From Sequoia sempervirens (lineage: Eukaryota; Streptophyta; Pinopsida; Cupressales; Cupressaceae): a stretch of 64,000 nt of DNA. Positions 1-9,932 of this stretch are shown here, in pieces. Numbering within the stretch: position 1 is the stretch's first letter; each line of letters begins with the position of its first letter. The stretch spans positions 123,151,394-123,215,393 of the forward strand of contig VDFB02252616.1 of assembly GCA_007258455.2 (NCBI GenBank), read 5' to 3'. The position numbers and the translations under genes were made by a program. The notes below the pieces were generated by a model. That model saw only the letters and a list, made by a program, of their open reading frames with translations, was not told the DNA's origin and did no database searches.

Positions 1-1102
1 TTGGAGAGGTAACAACAATAGGCTTATGGAGAAAAATGAAGAGTCTTTACATCACGAAATCCTTAATGAACCAAATCTACTTAAAGAGGAAACTGTATAG
101 TTTGTGAATGAGGGAACGTATAAAAATTGTCGATCATTTAAATGTTTTCAATACTCTTATTTGTCAATTAACTAGTATGGGTGTACAAATCAAAGAGGAA
201 GACAAGGTGGTTACACTATTGTGTTTGTTGCCACAATCCTAGAATCATTTAGTCACTTCTATTAGCTTTAGCACAACTGACACCCTTGAATTTGATTATT
301 TTTTGGGGGATTTATTGTCTGAAGAGGTGCGAAGGATGTCTAATACACAAATATCCACACCAAAAGCAATGGTGGATAGAGAACAATCCATAGAAAAAGG
401 AAAAAAGGGTAGAGGAAGATGGTATTGCAGTAAATCAGGACATCTCAAGAAAGATTGTTGGAAGTGGAAAGAAGATAATAAAGAATCCAAAATGAAACAA
501 ATTTTGCTGAGACAAGTTCAGGTATGGCTGATGAAGTTTTGTCTGTTTGTGATATCTTACAAAATCATGAGGGATCGTTGTTTGATTATGGTGCTTCTAA
601 TCACATGTGTCCACATAGGAGTTGGTTTTCTACTTACCAACCTATTGATGGTGTTGTTCTTATGGGAGATAATACTTCTTGTAAGACTGTTGGGATTGGA
701 AGCATTAAAATTAAAATGTTTGATGCTGTTGTAAAGATGTTAACAAGGGTAAGACATGTACCAGAATTGAAAAAGAATTTAGTTTCTCTGGGAGTTTTGG
801 ATTCTAATGGTTATAACTTCTCCAGTCAAGGTGGAGTACTGAAAGTGTCAAAGGGTAGTTTAGTTGTCATGGAGGATACTAAAGTTGGAAACCTTTACAA
901 GCTAAAAGGGATTAATGAGTTAAATAAAGCAATGGTAGTATCTGATGAGCCTACTTGTTTATGATAATTGGGTCATATGAGTGTGGAATGGCTAAAGATA
1001 CTATTAGAGAAACTGAGGTGGAGTTTGGCTTCTCTTGGCTTGCAAAAAAGGTGGTGAGTGGGCATGAACATGTATCAAGTAAATTGTTGTCAAGGTGGAG
1101 AT
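1..1102 (+). pseudogene. Ty1/copia gag to pre-integrase remnant
   Basis: Gag and the start of pol of a copia element, entering from the left edge. Broken frames show a gag tail (EEVRRMSN) and a zinc knuckle at about 418-460 whose first cysteine is arginine while CSKSGHLKKDC remains. A protease-like segment at about 575-620 reads DYGASNHMC where D-S-G-A-S-x-H-M is usual. The pre-integrase segment ends near 1050 (LGHMSVEWL). No integrase, RT or RNase H follows: the sequence passes directly into a purine-rich tract and a 3' LTR. The copy therefore has a large internal deletion as well as stops and frameshifts. The copia assignment is firm; the 5' half lies outside the window. Confidence 0.85.
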
Positions 1103-1619
1103 TGTTGGATTGTGACAACAATAAAACAATAAAATGAGGAAAAACACAAGAAAACAAATCATATCTCAAGTTTTTAGAAAGAAAACAGTTTTATCTTTTA
1201 AAAGGAAATTTTTTATTTCTTTAAAGGAATAAAACAAGTTTATTCTATGTTAAGTGATGATTATTATATATATCTTGGTTGCCTTGAAGGAAAAGTAAAA
1301 GTTGAGTATTGTTGATTACAAGAGTGATTGTAATTTTGATGTTATTGTAAATTGCAAGAGCAATTGTTGAGATTTGTAAAATTGCAAGAGCAATTATGAT
1401 AGCAGCAACTGTGAAGCTTGTAATTTTTTCTCCAAGTAATAAAATTACCGATACCTTGCCCCTTGAATGTTTCCTTGATGTTTTGTCAAGGTTTTACCAT
1501 GTAAATCAGCTTCTTATGTGTTGTTCTATTTTTCATTTAATTCTCCGTATTATTTCCTTGCAACTAATTTGTGCTTCAATATTTTAATCTTCTGGGTTTA
1601 TGCTTCCGCTTCCATAACA
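1103..1619 (+). repeat. 3' LTR of the truncated copia element
   Basis: The segment begins TGTTGGAT right after a polypurine-like tract (AAGGTGGAGAT) and ends CCATAACA, giving TG...CA ends over 517 bp. A TATA-like run lies near 1263-1275. The right flank TTAGGCCTCATGG also occurs at about 25790 without an LTR before it, which supports the right boundary. The 5' LTR is outside the window. Confidence 0.75.
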
Positions 1620-2067
1620 TTAGGCCTCATGGAAGGACAAGCTATGTTTCTACAATCATGAAATGAAGCATAAGAAGCATACTAAGACACCCCCATTCCC
1701 ATTGGCCTATAAGTATTTTAACTTAGACCTTCAAGATGTCTTTTCTATGCTTTCTTTCATAAAAATCAAGATCCTCGTATCCGCTTTTCCCTGTCGTAAA
1801 TGTCTGAAGATAGTTTTACAAAAAGATGCAACCCTGTCATAAAAAGAAAGATCCTTGCATCCGCTTACGAGTTTTAAGTGGGCCCTTCTCACTCACAGGT
1901 GTCGAAAAAGTGACTATCTTTTTCTCCACTATGTTAGTGCTCATGACAAACTGCTTAACAACTATCTCCTCCATAGTGCAGTAGGTTTATGGGACACATA
2001 TCACTATCGAGTTCTCAGATTCAAAAATTAATTGTAAAATGCTAAGGTTGAATTACCCACACTCCCC

Positions 2068-2076
2068 TATAAATAA
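2068..2076 (+). promoter_or_regulatory. TATA box, EPRV copy R0
   Basis: CTATAAATA lies in the context CTCCCCTATAAATAAGGG. The same box in the same context recurs at 24408 and 25075 in the other copies, so it is a conserved element of the control region. Confidence 0.75.
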
Positions 2077-2288
2077 GGGAAAAGAGGGTCGCCTTAGGCA
2101 TTGAAAGTTGGTTGGTTAGAGTCTAGAGTGTCATAGTGCATAGATTCCATTGAGTCTAGCATATTAGACATATTCTCTCTCCTACACCTCAAGCGATTTG
2201 GATGATCAAAAATCTATATGCAAACCACATGCTAAATGTGTCAATAAAAATTGGTAATAAAATCAAGCCTTCAAGTGTTTTTGTACAT

Positions 2289-2301
2289 TGGTATCAGAGC
2301 C
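2289..2301 (+). other. Primer-binding site (tRNA-iMet), EPRV copy R0
   Basis: TGGTATCAGAGCC is the classical complement of the 3' end of plant initiator tRNA-Met, used to prime reverse transcription by caulimovirids and many LTR elements. It lies about 220 bp downstream of the TATA box and about 45 bp after the poly(A) signals. It is not preceded by an LTR end, and other copies lie at 24624, 25295 and 25702. Confidence 0.85.
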
Positions 2302-2303
2302 TA

Positions 2304-2879
2304 TTGTGTTGGTAATGCCTGAAGATAGTTTTACTCTTAATATTTCTCTTAGATTTGGATCTGACGCCTCATGTTCTGAATTCTTTAACTCTAAATAACT
2401 TATCATCCCCAAAATCTATTGCATTTGTACTTTATTTTTCCTCATACTTATTGCCATAGTTCTATATATTGTTCACAAGTGAGATAGCGAAAGAATTCTA
2501 AGCCAAAGGTGAATCATTGTGGTTGGACCTAAACCTGGAAGTTGCAAAGTAGAATCATGAGTAGTTGTGGACCCACGGTAAGGCCGTAAATCTTGTATTG
2601 AATCCAAAGGAGAGGCGTGGAAGGGTGAGCAGTAAGTCAGAAAATGTCGCAGCACAAGGATTTAAACACACAAGTTCTAATCCATTTGCAATGGCTAGTC
2701 ATAGGTCTATGAATTCAAGTAGCTCTCTCTCTCTTCTCTCATACATAACTATTTTGAGGGAAAAGATGAATATGTTGATGAAAAATGGAACTTTTAATTT
2801 CTAGAAGTCAAGATCTCAGATTTGTATCCTGAAAAAGGTATTAAGGCTAAAATGATGCACTCTATTAGGAAATCCAAAT
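2304..2879 (+). other. EPRV leader, non-coding
   Basis: This stretch between primer site and first coding remnant has no credible ORF; short frames stop often. Its first 220 bp recur almost unchanged at 25306-25530 after the third control-region copy, so it belongs to the viral leader. Confidence 0.5.
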
Positions 2880-3880
2880 TAAATCTTGAAGTCTCTAGAA
2901 CTAGAATTTGTCTTGTCTATCTTCCATTCTTACTCCTAGCTGATATTAAGTGATGGCATGAAAAATGATATTTCCATGTTCATTTTTCTTATATTGATAT
3001 TGTCCATCCCCACTTTAACTATGATATAGGAGCAGAATACTTTGGTAGTCTTATTGACACCCGCTGTAGGATTTGGGACCAAGCCATTATTTCCCAATTT
3101 TGAGGTATCCTTACTAATGCCTCTGATGAATCCAAAGGCAGTGATGGCCAAATTTATATTTGACCTAATTTCACCATTAGCTTAGAAGACAAATATGTCA
3201 AGTATGCTTTATGTCTCCTATTGCAAGTCAAAGGTGTTGAGATTTAGCCTGATTCTGTCTATGCCACAATTGGTGGTAGATGTATCTATAGGTATTTGAA
3301 TATGGTCTTTCCACCTTCAAATTTTCATGCTAAGGTCAGTTACCCAAAAGGTAACTCAAACATTTTAGATTATGGTAGACATATCAATCATGATGGGTTT
3401 GACATAGGATTCCCAGACATTGAGAAACTCATCAACCAGTCTCAAACTAGATTCCAAGAACTACCTACACCACCCCATATTTTGTAGTCAACAAAACCTC
3501 ATGTGCAAAGTAGATGAGTTTCTAGTATTAACCTACAATCTTTACCTGATGAAACTCTATTTGAACAACCAGAAGTGTCCACTAGTGGCAGACCCAGTCT
3601 GTCAACTTGATCATAATAATTATCTAGAAATTTCCCAAAAACCTCTAATAAGCCATATATGGCCTACAATCCTAAAGAATCCATTGGATCATCTAGCCAC
3701 TTTCCCTTGTATTGCCAGCCCTCAGTCAATCCTTATCCCTCTAAGGCTTCTTTAGTTGTCTTGTCAGATTTACGCAGCAACCCAAAATTGATGGATAGAT
3801 TAGTCAAACAAGTTAGCCAAAAACTAGCCCTAACTCCTAAAGAAGAAGATAAGTTTGATAAAAAAAGGAAAATGGATTAA
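2880..3880 (+). pseudogene. EPRV movement-protein-like region
   Basis: One frame, broken by several stops, carries a pattern reminiscent of 30K-superfamily movement proteins: an FNYDIGAEYFGSL stretch near 3018, then a PNFTISLED motif near 3167, an AL-L-LQ-KG-E helix-like run, and ATIGGRCIYRYLN near 3268. A polar, proline-rich tail follows to about 3880 (SSHFPLYCQPSVNP). In the family this protein widens plasmodesmata for cell-to-cell spread. The position just after the leader and before the coat region supports the call. At least six in-frame stops make it non-functional. A retrotransposon gag is the main alternative, but no gag motif is visible. Confidence 0.55.
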
Positions 3881-5219
3881 ATTAACTAATATGGGAGAAA
3901 AAGATTGCATGATGAAAGAAAAAATCCCTCGAGTAGGTGCTGAAAAGAAAAGCACATATAAATTAGAAATGAAGGGAAATGAGCAAGAAGTAATAGTCTA
4001 CAAACCTAGTAGATGGCCAACCCCTAAATATTTTACTATCATTAATCCAAACAAAAATATTTGGGGTAGGTATGAAGCCAGGATACATGTAGATCTAGGA
4101 GAAAAGAAAAAAAAAATTAGAAGCCCTGAGGAATTGGATAGCCCAATGGTTGATCCCTGCTCAGGAAAATATTGATGATATGGTTGTGGAAATTAGAAGT
4201 ATAGGCAACAATTTTTTAAAGACTCAGATTGAGTTGAATAATGTTTCTTCTACACAAAACAAAGTTAGTTCTTTTGTTACAAAAATTGAGCAACACTCTT
4301 CTTCTATTATAAACATTTTTTCTAAAGTAAGCTACCCAGTCAGCCAAGCACAGCAAAATGTTAGAACTATGGTAACTAACCAAACTCAGTAAGATATTTA
4401 CCTAACATCCATCTATGAAAATCAAAAGCATCATGAAAACTCTAGAAAGAAACATGCATAAGACCAAAAGCTACTCATAGAAGTTATAGATAGAAAGCTA
4501 GAAAATATTACACTAGTCACAAAGAAAATTAGAAAAGCACAAACTGGCCATGATAGTTCCTCTGAAGAAGGGAAAGCAAAAAAAGGAAAAGCTCAAGATC
4601 AGTCAGTTCCCAAACAAAAGAAAATAATTGTACAACAAAGGACCCACACAAGGAACAAAGAGAAAGAAGAGATAATTGAGTCATCCTCCAGAATTCATAC
4701 ACCCTCGACTCATGTACCCATGCCAAAGGTCAAAGAACATAGCTTAGCCAATTAGGAAGAGAAGGGAAAAATAAGAGATTGGTTGCAAGAATTGAATGTA
4801 GAAGAAGAACAGACAAAACTAGTGTATATGGATGAACTTGGTTATGCCAATAGAGAATCAGAAGAAGAAACATCAGATGTAAATAGTTTTGAGATGTCTT
4901 TAAGCAAGTCTGAAATTTCCCAATATTCTATAGATATTGTAAATAATGAATTTGAGGAATTAGATTTAGATTTTACTGGTTACAAACATTTACAAGAAAC
5001 ACAACCATGGGAGTCTACAAAAAATCTTGCAGACATGGATATAGAAATGAAAGATGTTATCATAGAAAATGCTAAACCAAAGCAAATGAGGCCATTTGCT
5101 ACAAGCTAGTACATTCTCAACATTGATAAGATTGTGGAGCCATATGATACAATCTACACTTGGGAAGATACTTTAGAAAACATGTTTGACAAAAGTGGCT
5201 CATGGACTAAACTAGCAAA
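3855..5219 (+). pseudogene. EPRV virion-associated/coat region, 5' part
   Basis: Polar, lysine- and glutamate-rich sequence in two frames joined across an A-run at about 4108-4119. Near 4000-4075 it reads YKPSRWPTPKYF and NIWGRYEARIHVDL. From 4150 a heptad-like, Q/N/S-rich stretch suggests a coiled coil, followed by a basic tail (about 4550-4730) and an acidic stretch from 4783 (EEEQ, ESEEET). Caulimovirid coat proteins have acidic N-terminal arms and a basic zinc-finger end, which matches the piece resuming at 11861. The frame reaches the TR-GAG insertion at 5225, so the coat gene is physically split. The exact protein boundaries are uncertain. Confidence 0.55.
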
Positions 5220-5224
5220 GGTTT

Positions 5225-7147
5225 TGTTAGAATTGTAAAAAATCTGGTGTTTTTACATATTTTTTCACCTCTAAATTTCCAGATTTGGTCTTACCGTATG
5301 CATACTTCACCCATATTTTGTTATCTTGTCCCATTGAGTCCATTGGGTCATGCATTTTTCACATTTTGGTTCATATCGGCATAGGTTTCCTATTGTCTCC
5401 CCGACCCATTGAGCGTTTTCTGCTTGCATAAGTCTATATTGCCTATTAGCAAGACTTATCATTTGTCACAACGATTGGATCTTACTTACAGGTGGTTGTT
5501 GGTGAGACCTTGGTTTTTTTTTGGCGATCAGGGATGATACACATATCAGCAAAGCAACGAGTTCTCTACAAGATGTCTCGTCGAAAGTTGGATGTTATGG
5601 CGACTATGGATCTTTGTCGACATATGAGGTGCTTTGTCTCGGTGAATGGAAAAGAAGCATGGTATGGTACTTTCGGTATAATAAGTTATTATTTGTATAG
5701 GGTTCCCCTGACATGGTTATGTCTTGCCGATGGCCCATGGTGTATTCTTTTTGGTGGGAAAATTTTGTGGTCCTAGTGAAGGGCATGGTGTCTTGTCGAA
5801 TGCAATATGGTGGTGGTTTTGTCGGAAAAACTTATGGATTGTCACAAAGACATTAGGCTATATGGGAAGCTTTCGGTGTAACCCGATGATATCTCTATGA
5901 TGTCTTGCCGAGGGGTAGAAGCTATAGCGACACACATGATAGGTGCTCTTTGGTAAGAGAAACAAAGAGTTATAGCGACATAACAAAAGGAAAAAAGTGT
6001 GCTCTCTATATGAAAAAAGGCTTTCGACATAATATCTCACCAACTGTGAGTAGCTATACCGAAACATAAGAAATGCAAAGGGCTACTTCTTGGTCTTCAG
6101 CATAACGAGCAGATAGTCATGGCAAAGCATGATGAACAAAGGAACACGGGATGGTAGCGATAAGCGATACGGTTGCCTTCGGCATACTTTCTAGTGGTCT
6201 CAGGGACTGGTTCACTGGTGATTAATAAAACTCTAATGTTGTTGGCCGACATGTGAGATTTTCCCGAATTCTACAGTGGCCGACATGAATTTGAAGCGAT
6301 ATGATTCCTAATGTTGGTGTATAAATATACACTCCCGAATGTAATGAACAGGATCATATTTTTTCATCATAGATAGTAGGTTAGAAATGGCTACAATAAG
6401 ATAATTTTTCTCTTATCAAAGACTATGTGCATGTTTTCAAATGGTGATTTCAATTGAATCAGTTGGTGTGGCAGTTTATTTTTGGTATCAATTTTTTGTT
6501 GAAGTTTGTTGAAGAGTATTGTTGAAGCTGTCTCCAATTTGATTTTTCCTAGTTGTTTAAATTGGAATAACAAGTTTATTCTCATTTTATCTGTGCACAT
6601 TTGCTACATTTGTGTGGTTAGTTAACTGGTTCTCTCAAGTAGAGATTAAATCCTTTTCGTTGATCACAGTAATTAGGAAGATTCATTTGGATTATTAAAG
6701 AAGAGCTCAGTAGTCATAATCTTGCATTGTTTATACAAGTTATGAATAGATCATATGCCTGCAATTTGATTTTCTGCCAGAATAAGTTTCCCACTTCTAT
6801 TTCATTTGACTCTGCATACCCAACAAGGCACTGGTCTCTGCAATTTCATTATTTGAATTCATTCAATCTCTTTTTATCAGTTAATTAAGCATTCTAGGAT
6901 TTAAATCGAAAGATAGTTATCAAGTTTAGTTTCATTTGTTCACTGCCATCTGCCATGGTGGACAAAGAATTTCAGAAGGATAATCATAAGATAAGCCTGC
7001 ATTGTTCAAGAAAGGTACACCCACCTGGGTTTAGCAGCACCTAAAGAGTAGAAGGTTGAGTTCTCTTGGCCTTGTTTGTTACCCTAAAGTGTATCAAGAG
7101 ATTGGCAGCCTCTTGAGGCATTCGGCCTGCATTTTTGAGAGCTAACA
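5225..7147 (+). repeat. 5' LTR of the TR-GAG element
   Basis: The LTR starts TGTTAGAATTG and ends GAGCTAACA. A TATA box (TATAAATAT) lies at 6320, 1,095 bp from the LTR start; the other LTR has it at exactly the same offset. ORFs of about 95-100 codons at 5492-5776 here and 10179-10484 in the other LTR match only because the LTRs match, so I do not call a gene. Confidence 0.9.
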
Positions 7148-7150
7148 AAT

Positions 7151-7167
7151 TAGCGACTCTACTGGGG
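7151..7167 (+). other. Primer-binding site of the TR-GAG element
   Basis: TAGCGACTCTACTGGGG follows the LTR end after three bases. It is not the common tRNA-iMet site. It resembles sites of the TGGCGACTC... type reported for some plant gypsy elements, but which tRNA it matches was not checked. A similar site, TGGTGACATCTACTGG, lies at 19871 after the giant LTR. Confidence 0.6.
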
Positions 7168-7339
7168 TTTACATCAGAAAATTTGATTAAAGACCATCAT
7201 TATAGAGTCATTGGAGGAAAAGTTGTAATTTGAGAAATTTCAGAAAGGGTGATTCCGCTGGGAAAAGATCAGAAATAATGATTTTCCTACTTTTGGAAAA
7301 GTAGGTGGCGACTGAAAGAATTTTTGCAGTTTTTTAAAC

Positions 7340-9391
7340 ATGAATGGAGGAGGATTTTAGTTTAGGGGAGGTCATGCTGGAGCTCCTCATGGTCAGCAGT
7401 ATGTGCCATATTATCATACACAATACTATGGTCTGATGTACCATCATTCGTATCTGCCTAGTGCCCCCCCTCATCAGCATACAACTATGATCAAACAGTT
7501 TGATTTGGTAGGGATTCAATTATCCCCTTATCCAATGGATGGCGGTTGGAGAGGTATGGTACCTAAGTTTACAGGGAATGATGCAATCACTGCTGAAGAG
7601 CATTTAAGAAGTTTCAATACTTTCATCCAAGATTTGGATGTGCCATATGAAGATTTACACATGAGGCTATTTATGATATCACTAGTTGAGGATGCTAGGG
7701 ATTGGTTCAACAGCTTACCGACTGTCTCAATTGATTCTCTTCAAGGATTTCAAGATCAATTCCTTGATCAATTTGGGAATCTAAGTGTACCAGATTATGC
7801 TCTTCGTGAATTATTACACATTCAGAAAGATCAAAGTGATACAATTTATGATTTCAATTGGAGATTCAATAAGTTACAGAATGAGATACCTCTTGGATCA
7901 AAGTTACTAGATTCTGTAGCACTAAGTATTTATTTGAATGCTTTTGATCCAAAGACAAGGTATGAGCTTAGAAATAAATTCCCAAGAGATTTGGCTGAAG
8001 CACAGAAGATGGCACAAGCAATTGAAAACAATAGGAAGGTTGTTGGGATAATCAGTAAAAGAGACATTCCTAATGTTTCTTAGCAAGTCAACACATATAG
8101 AAATGAAAGGTCGAGGCTGCATGAAATTCCTTATAAAACAGACTGGAAGGATAGCAAACCTATAACAGCTAGGCCTGGAAGTGAGGGAGCTTTTGATCCA
8201 TTGAGCAAGAAGGGAACCTATATGTTAATTAACAATTAATTTTGTGATTTTTGTGATAAGCCACATTCCCCAGATCATTGTGTTGTAGCCCAAAGAATAC
8301 AGGAGGAGGGAATGCAGATGGAAAACAATGAAGAAGATCACACAGTATATCTAGCTTCAGATACTTTTCACCATGTTGAGGAGGATGAGGGTGCAAGGCT
8401 TATCTCTTGCACAATAGATTATCACAGAGAGAGCGGTGTTTGTTGTGAATATTTTGAAGTTGATGATGAACCTGAGGATTTTGATCTGTAATCAAGGGAT
8501 TCTTCTACCTCTTATGAAGATCAAGATGAAGAAGCAATGGGAAATGTTGATTCATCATATAGTAAGTATACAATACCTCTTGCTGCAGTTGAGAGTTATG
8601 AAGATATATATGATCATGATGGGGTTTGTACATTTGAAAGTGATTTCCAATTTTTTTCAAACTCATTGTATGATGAAGAGTTAAATGAAGATCAGATAAT
8701 TTTTTTCCAAGATGTGTCAATAAGTAAGTTTCAGATATTTTCAAATCCATTCTATGAAAAGGAGGAAATAATTTTAGACAAGAAAAATGATGGAATAAAT
8801 AACTGCACTAATAATATTTCTGATTTCCCATTCTCTTATGGTATTGAATTTCTTTTTAATGATGATAAAAGTGAAGAGCATAACTATAGTGATGGAAATT
8901 TTAAGACTTGTTCACTTGTCAGTGAACAGATTGAAAATTTGTTTACTCCTAAATGCTAGGGGTGTGCACATAATGATGATCTTGAGGTTTTGTCTCCAGC
9001 TTACTTTTGTTTTGACAGTGAAGAATATTTGTGTAAAAATTCTTATGACTCCCTATGTATTTCTTGGAATGATGCTGATACTTTTGGTATTGATCAAGAA
9101 TCTACTTCCATTCAGGATGAGGTATGTGATTTTGAAATTTCTAAATCATGTGAAGAAGACATTTGTTTGCATGCCAAGGATGATAGAATTCTAGATTTGA
9201 TTGGTTCATATGTGCCTAATATTGGTGATATGAGTCATAATCTAGTACTATATCCAAATGGTAGTGTCAAAGAGGTGCAGAAGGTTTCTGACTTGTTTTC
9301 CTCAACCAGCAATGATATGACAGATTTTTTTGTTTTTCAAGAGAAGCACTTTGATTGTGAAATTTTTATACAACTGGGAGAGTGTTTATAA
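7340..9391 (+). pseudogene. Gag-like protein of the TR-GAG element
   Basis: A single frame starts at an ATG at 7340 and runs to 9391 (about 683 codons) with only five internal stops (codon 7 at 7358, then near 8081, 8237, 8488 and 8957). Residues from about 55 to 230 form a retrotransposon gag domain: PKFTGNDAITAEEHLRSF, then EDARDWFNSLP, then FLDQFGNLS. A shortened zinc knuckle C-x2-C-x3-H-x4-C lies at about 8242-8280 (FCDFCDKPHSPDHC). The rest is acidic and unlike pol, with loosely repeated F-Q-F-F-S-N blocks near 8650 and 8730. The protein would coat and package RNA for a partner element. No protease or RT motif occurs anywhere between the LTRs. Confidence 0.85.
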
Positions 9392-9932
9392 TATATAACA
9401 GTGAGAGAGATAATAAAAAAATTTGCATTAAACATGTATGCATTTTGTATGTTGGCAAAGACTTGTTTGATGATGAAGAATATAAATTACAAAATGGTGT
9501 AGGGATTTTGGGCCAAGTTGAGCATAGTGATTCTCTAAAAACTTTCAGGAAAGATTGCATCTGTGTCTTCAAAAGAAATTTGATGAACTCAAAACAAAAC
9601 CAAGTATTTGACAGGGGAAATTATGAGATTGTAACAGCTCAAGATAGGAGAAGTTAACACACAGAGGATTGAGGGTTGCCAGTGCATGGACAACTCTTAC
9701 TTGTTCTCTTTAAAATTATTTTCCATGCACAGTAGTTTAAGATCGTGGTTCACCTCCATTTTGCATTCATTTTGCATCCATTTCACTTCCATCTTGCACT
9801 CTCTGCATTCATTTCCATTGCCATTCATTCCATTGCTGCTCACTGGTTCATCATTTTGTGTCTAGTCTACTCACCCAAAGATTCTGGATCCTTGTAATGA
9901 TCTAACTATCATTCATCCCCAAATGGAGCCAC
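9392..9932 (+). other. TR-GAG 3' untranslated region
   Basis: There is no ORF of note; one 91-codon frame at 9382-9657 overlaps the gag end and has no recognisable content. The stretch before the 3' LTR (ACCCAAAGATTCTGGATCCTT) has a close match before the Gypsy-C 3' LTR at about 56072, a shared feature of the two families. A clear polypurine tract is not visible. Confidence 0.45.

Larger units (their letters stand above)
1620..2303 (+). promoter_or_regulatory. EPRV control region R0 (promoter, poly(A), primer site)
   Basis: Intergenic control region of the integrated pararetrovirus. In order it holds a G/C-richer block ending near 1915, a TATA box at 2068, AATAAA signals at about 2243 and 2256, and a primer-binding site at 2289. 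Near-identical blocks recur at 22864-24635, 24776-25307 and 25531-25713. The first 180 bp (1620-1790) recur separately at 25788-25930, so even this copy is rearranged: two partial copies of the block starting CATAAAAA occur at about 1759 and 1840. A control region placed outside any LTR, downstream of RNase H and upstream of a movement-protein region, fits the Caulimoviridae layout. Confidence 0.75.

Noticed and set aside
2289..2301. tRNA-like match as a tRNA gene
   Set aside because: Only the 3'-end complement of tRNA-iMet is present, as expected for a primer site; no cloverleaf surrounds it.
5492..5776. ORF of about 95 codons present in both TR-GAG LTRs (also 10179-10484)
   Set aside because: The two frames match only because the LTRs match; no motif, and the place before the LTR TATA box is untranscribed U3.
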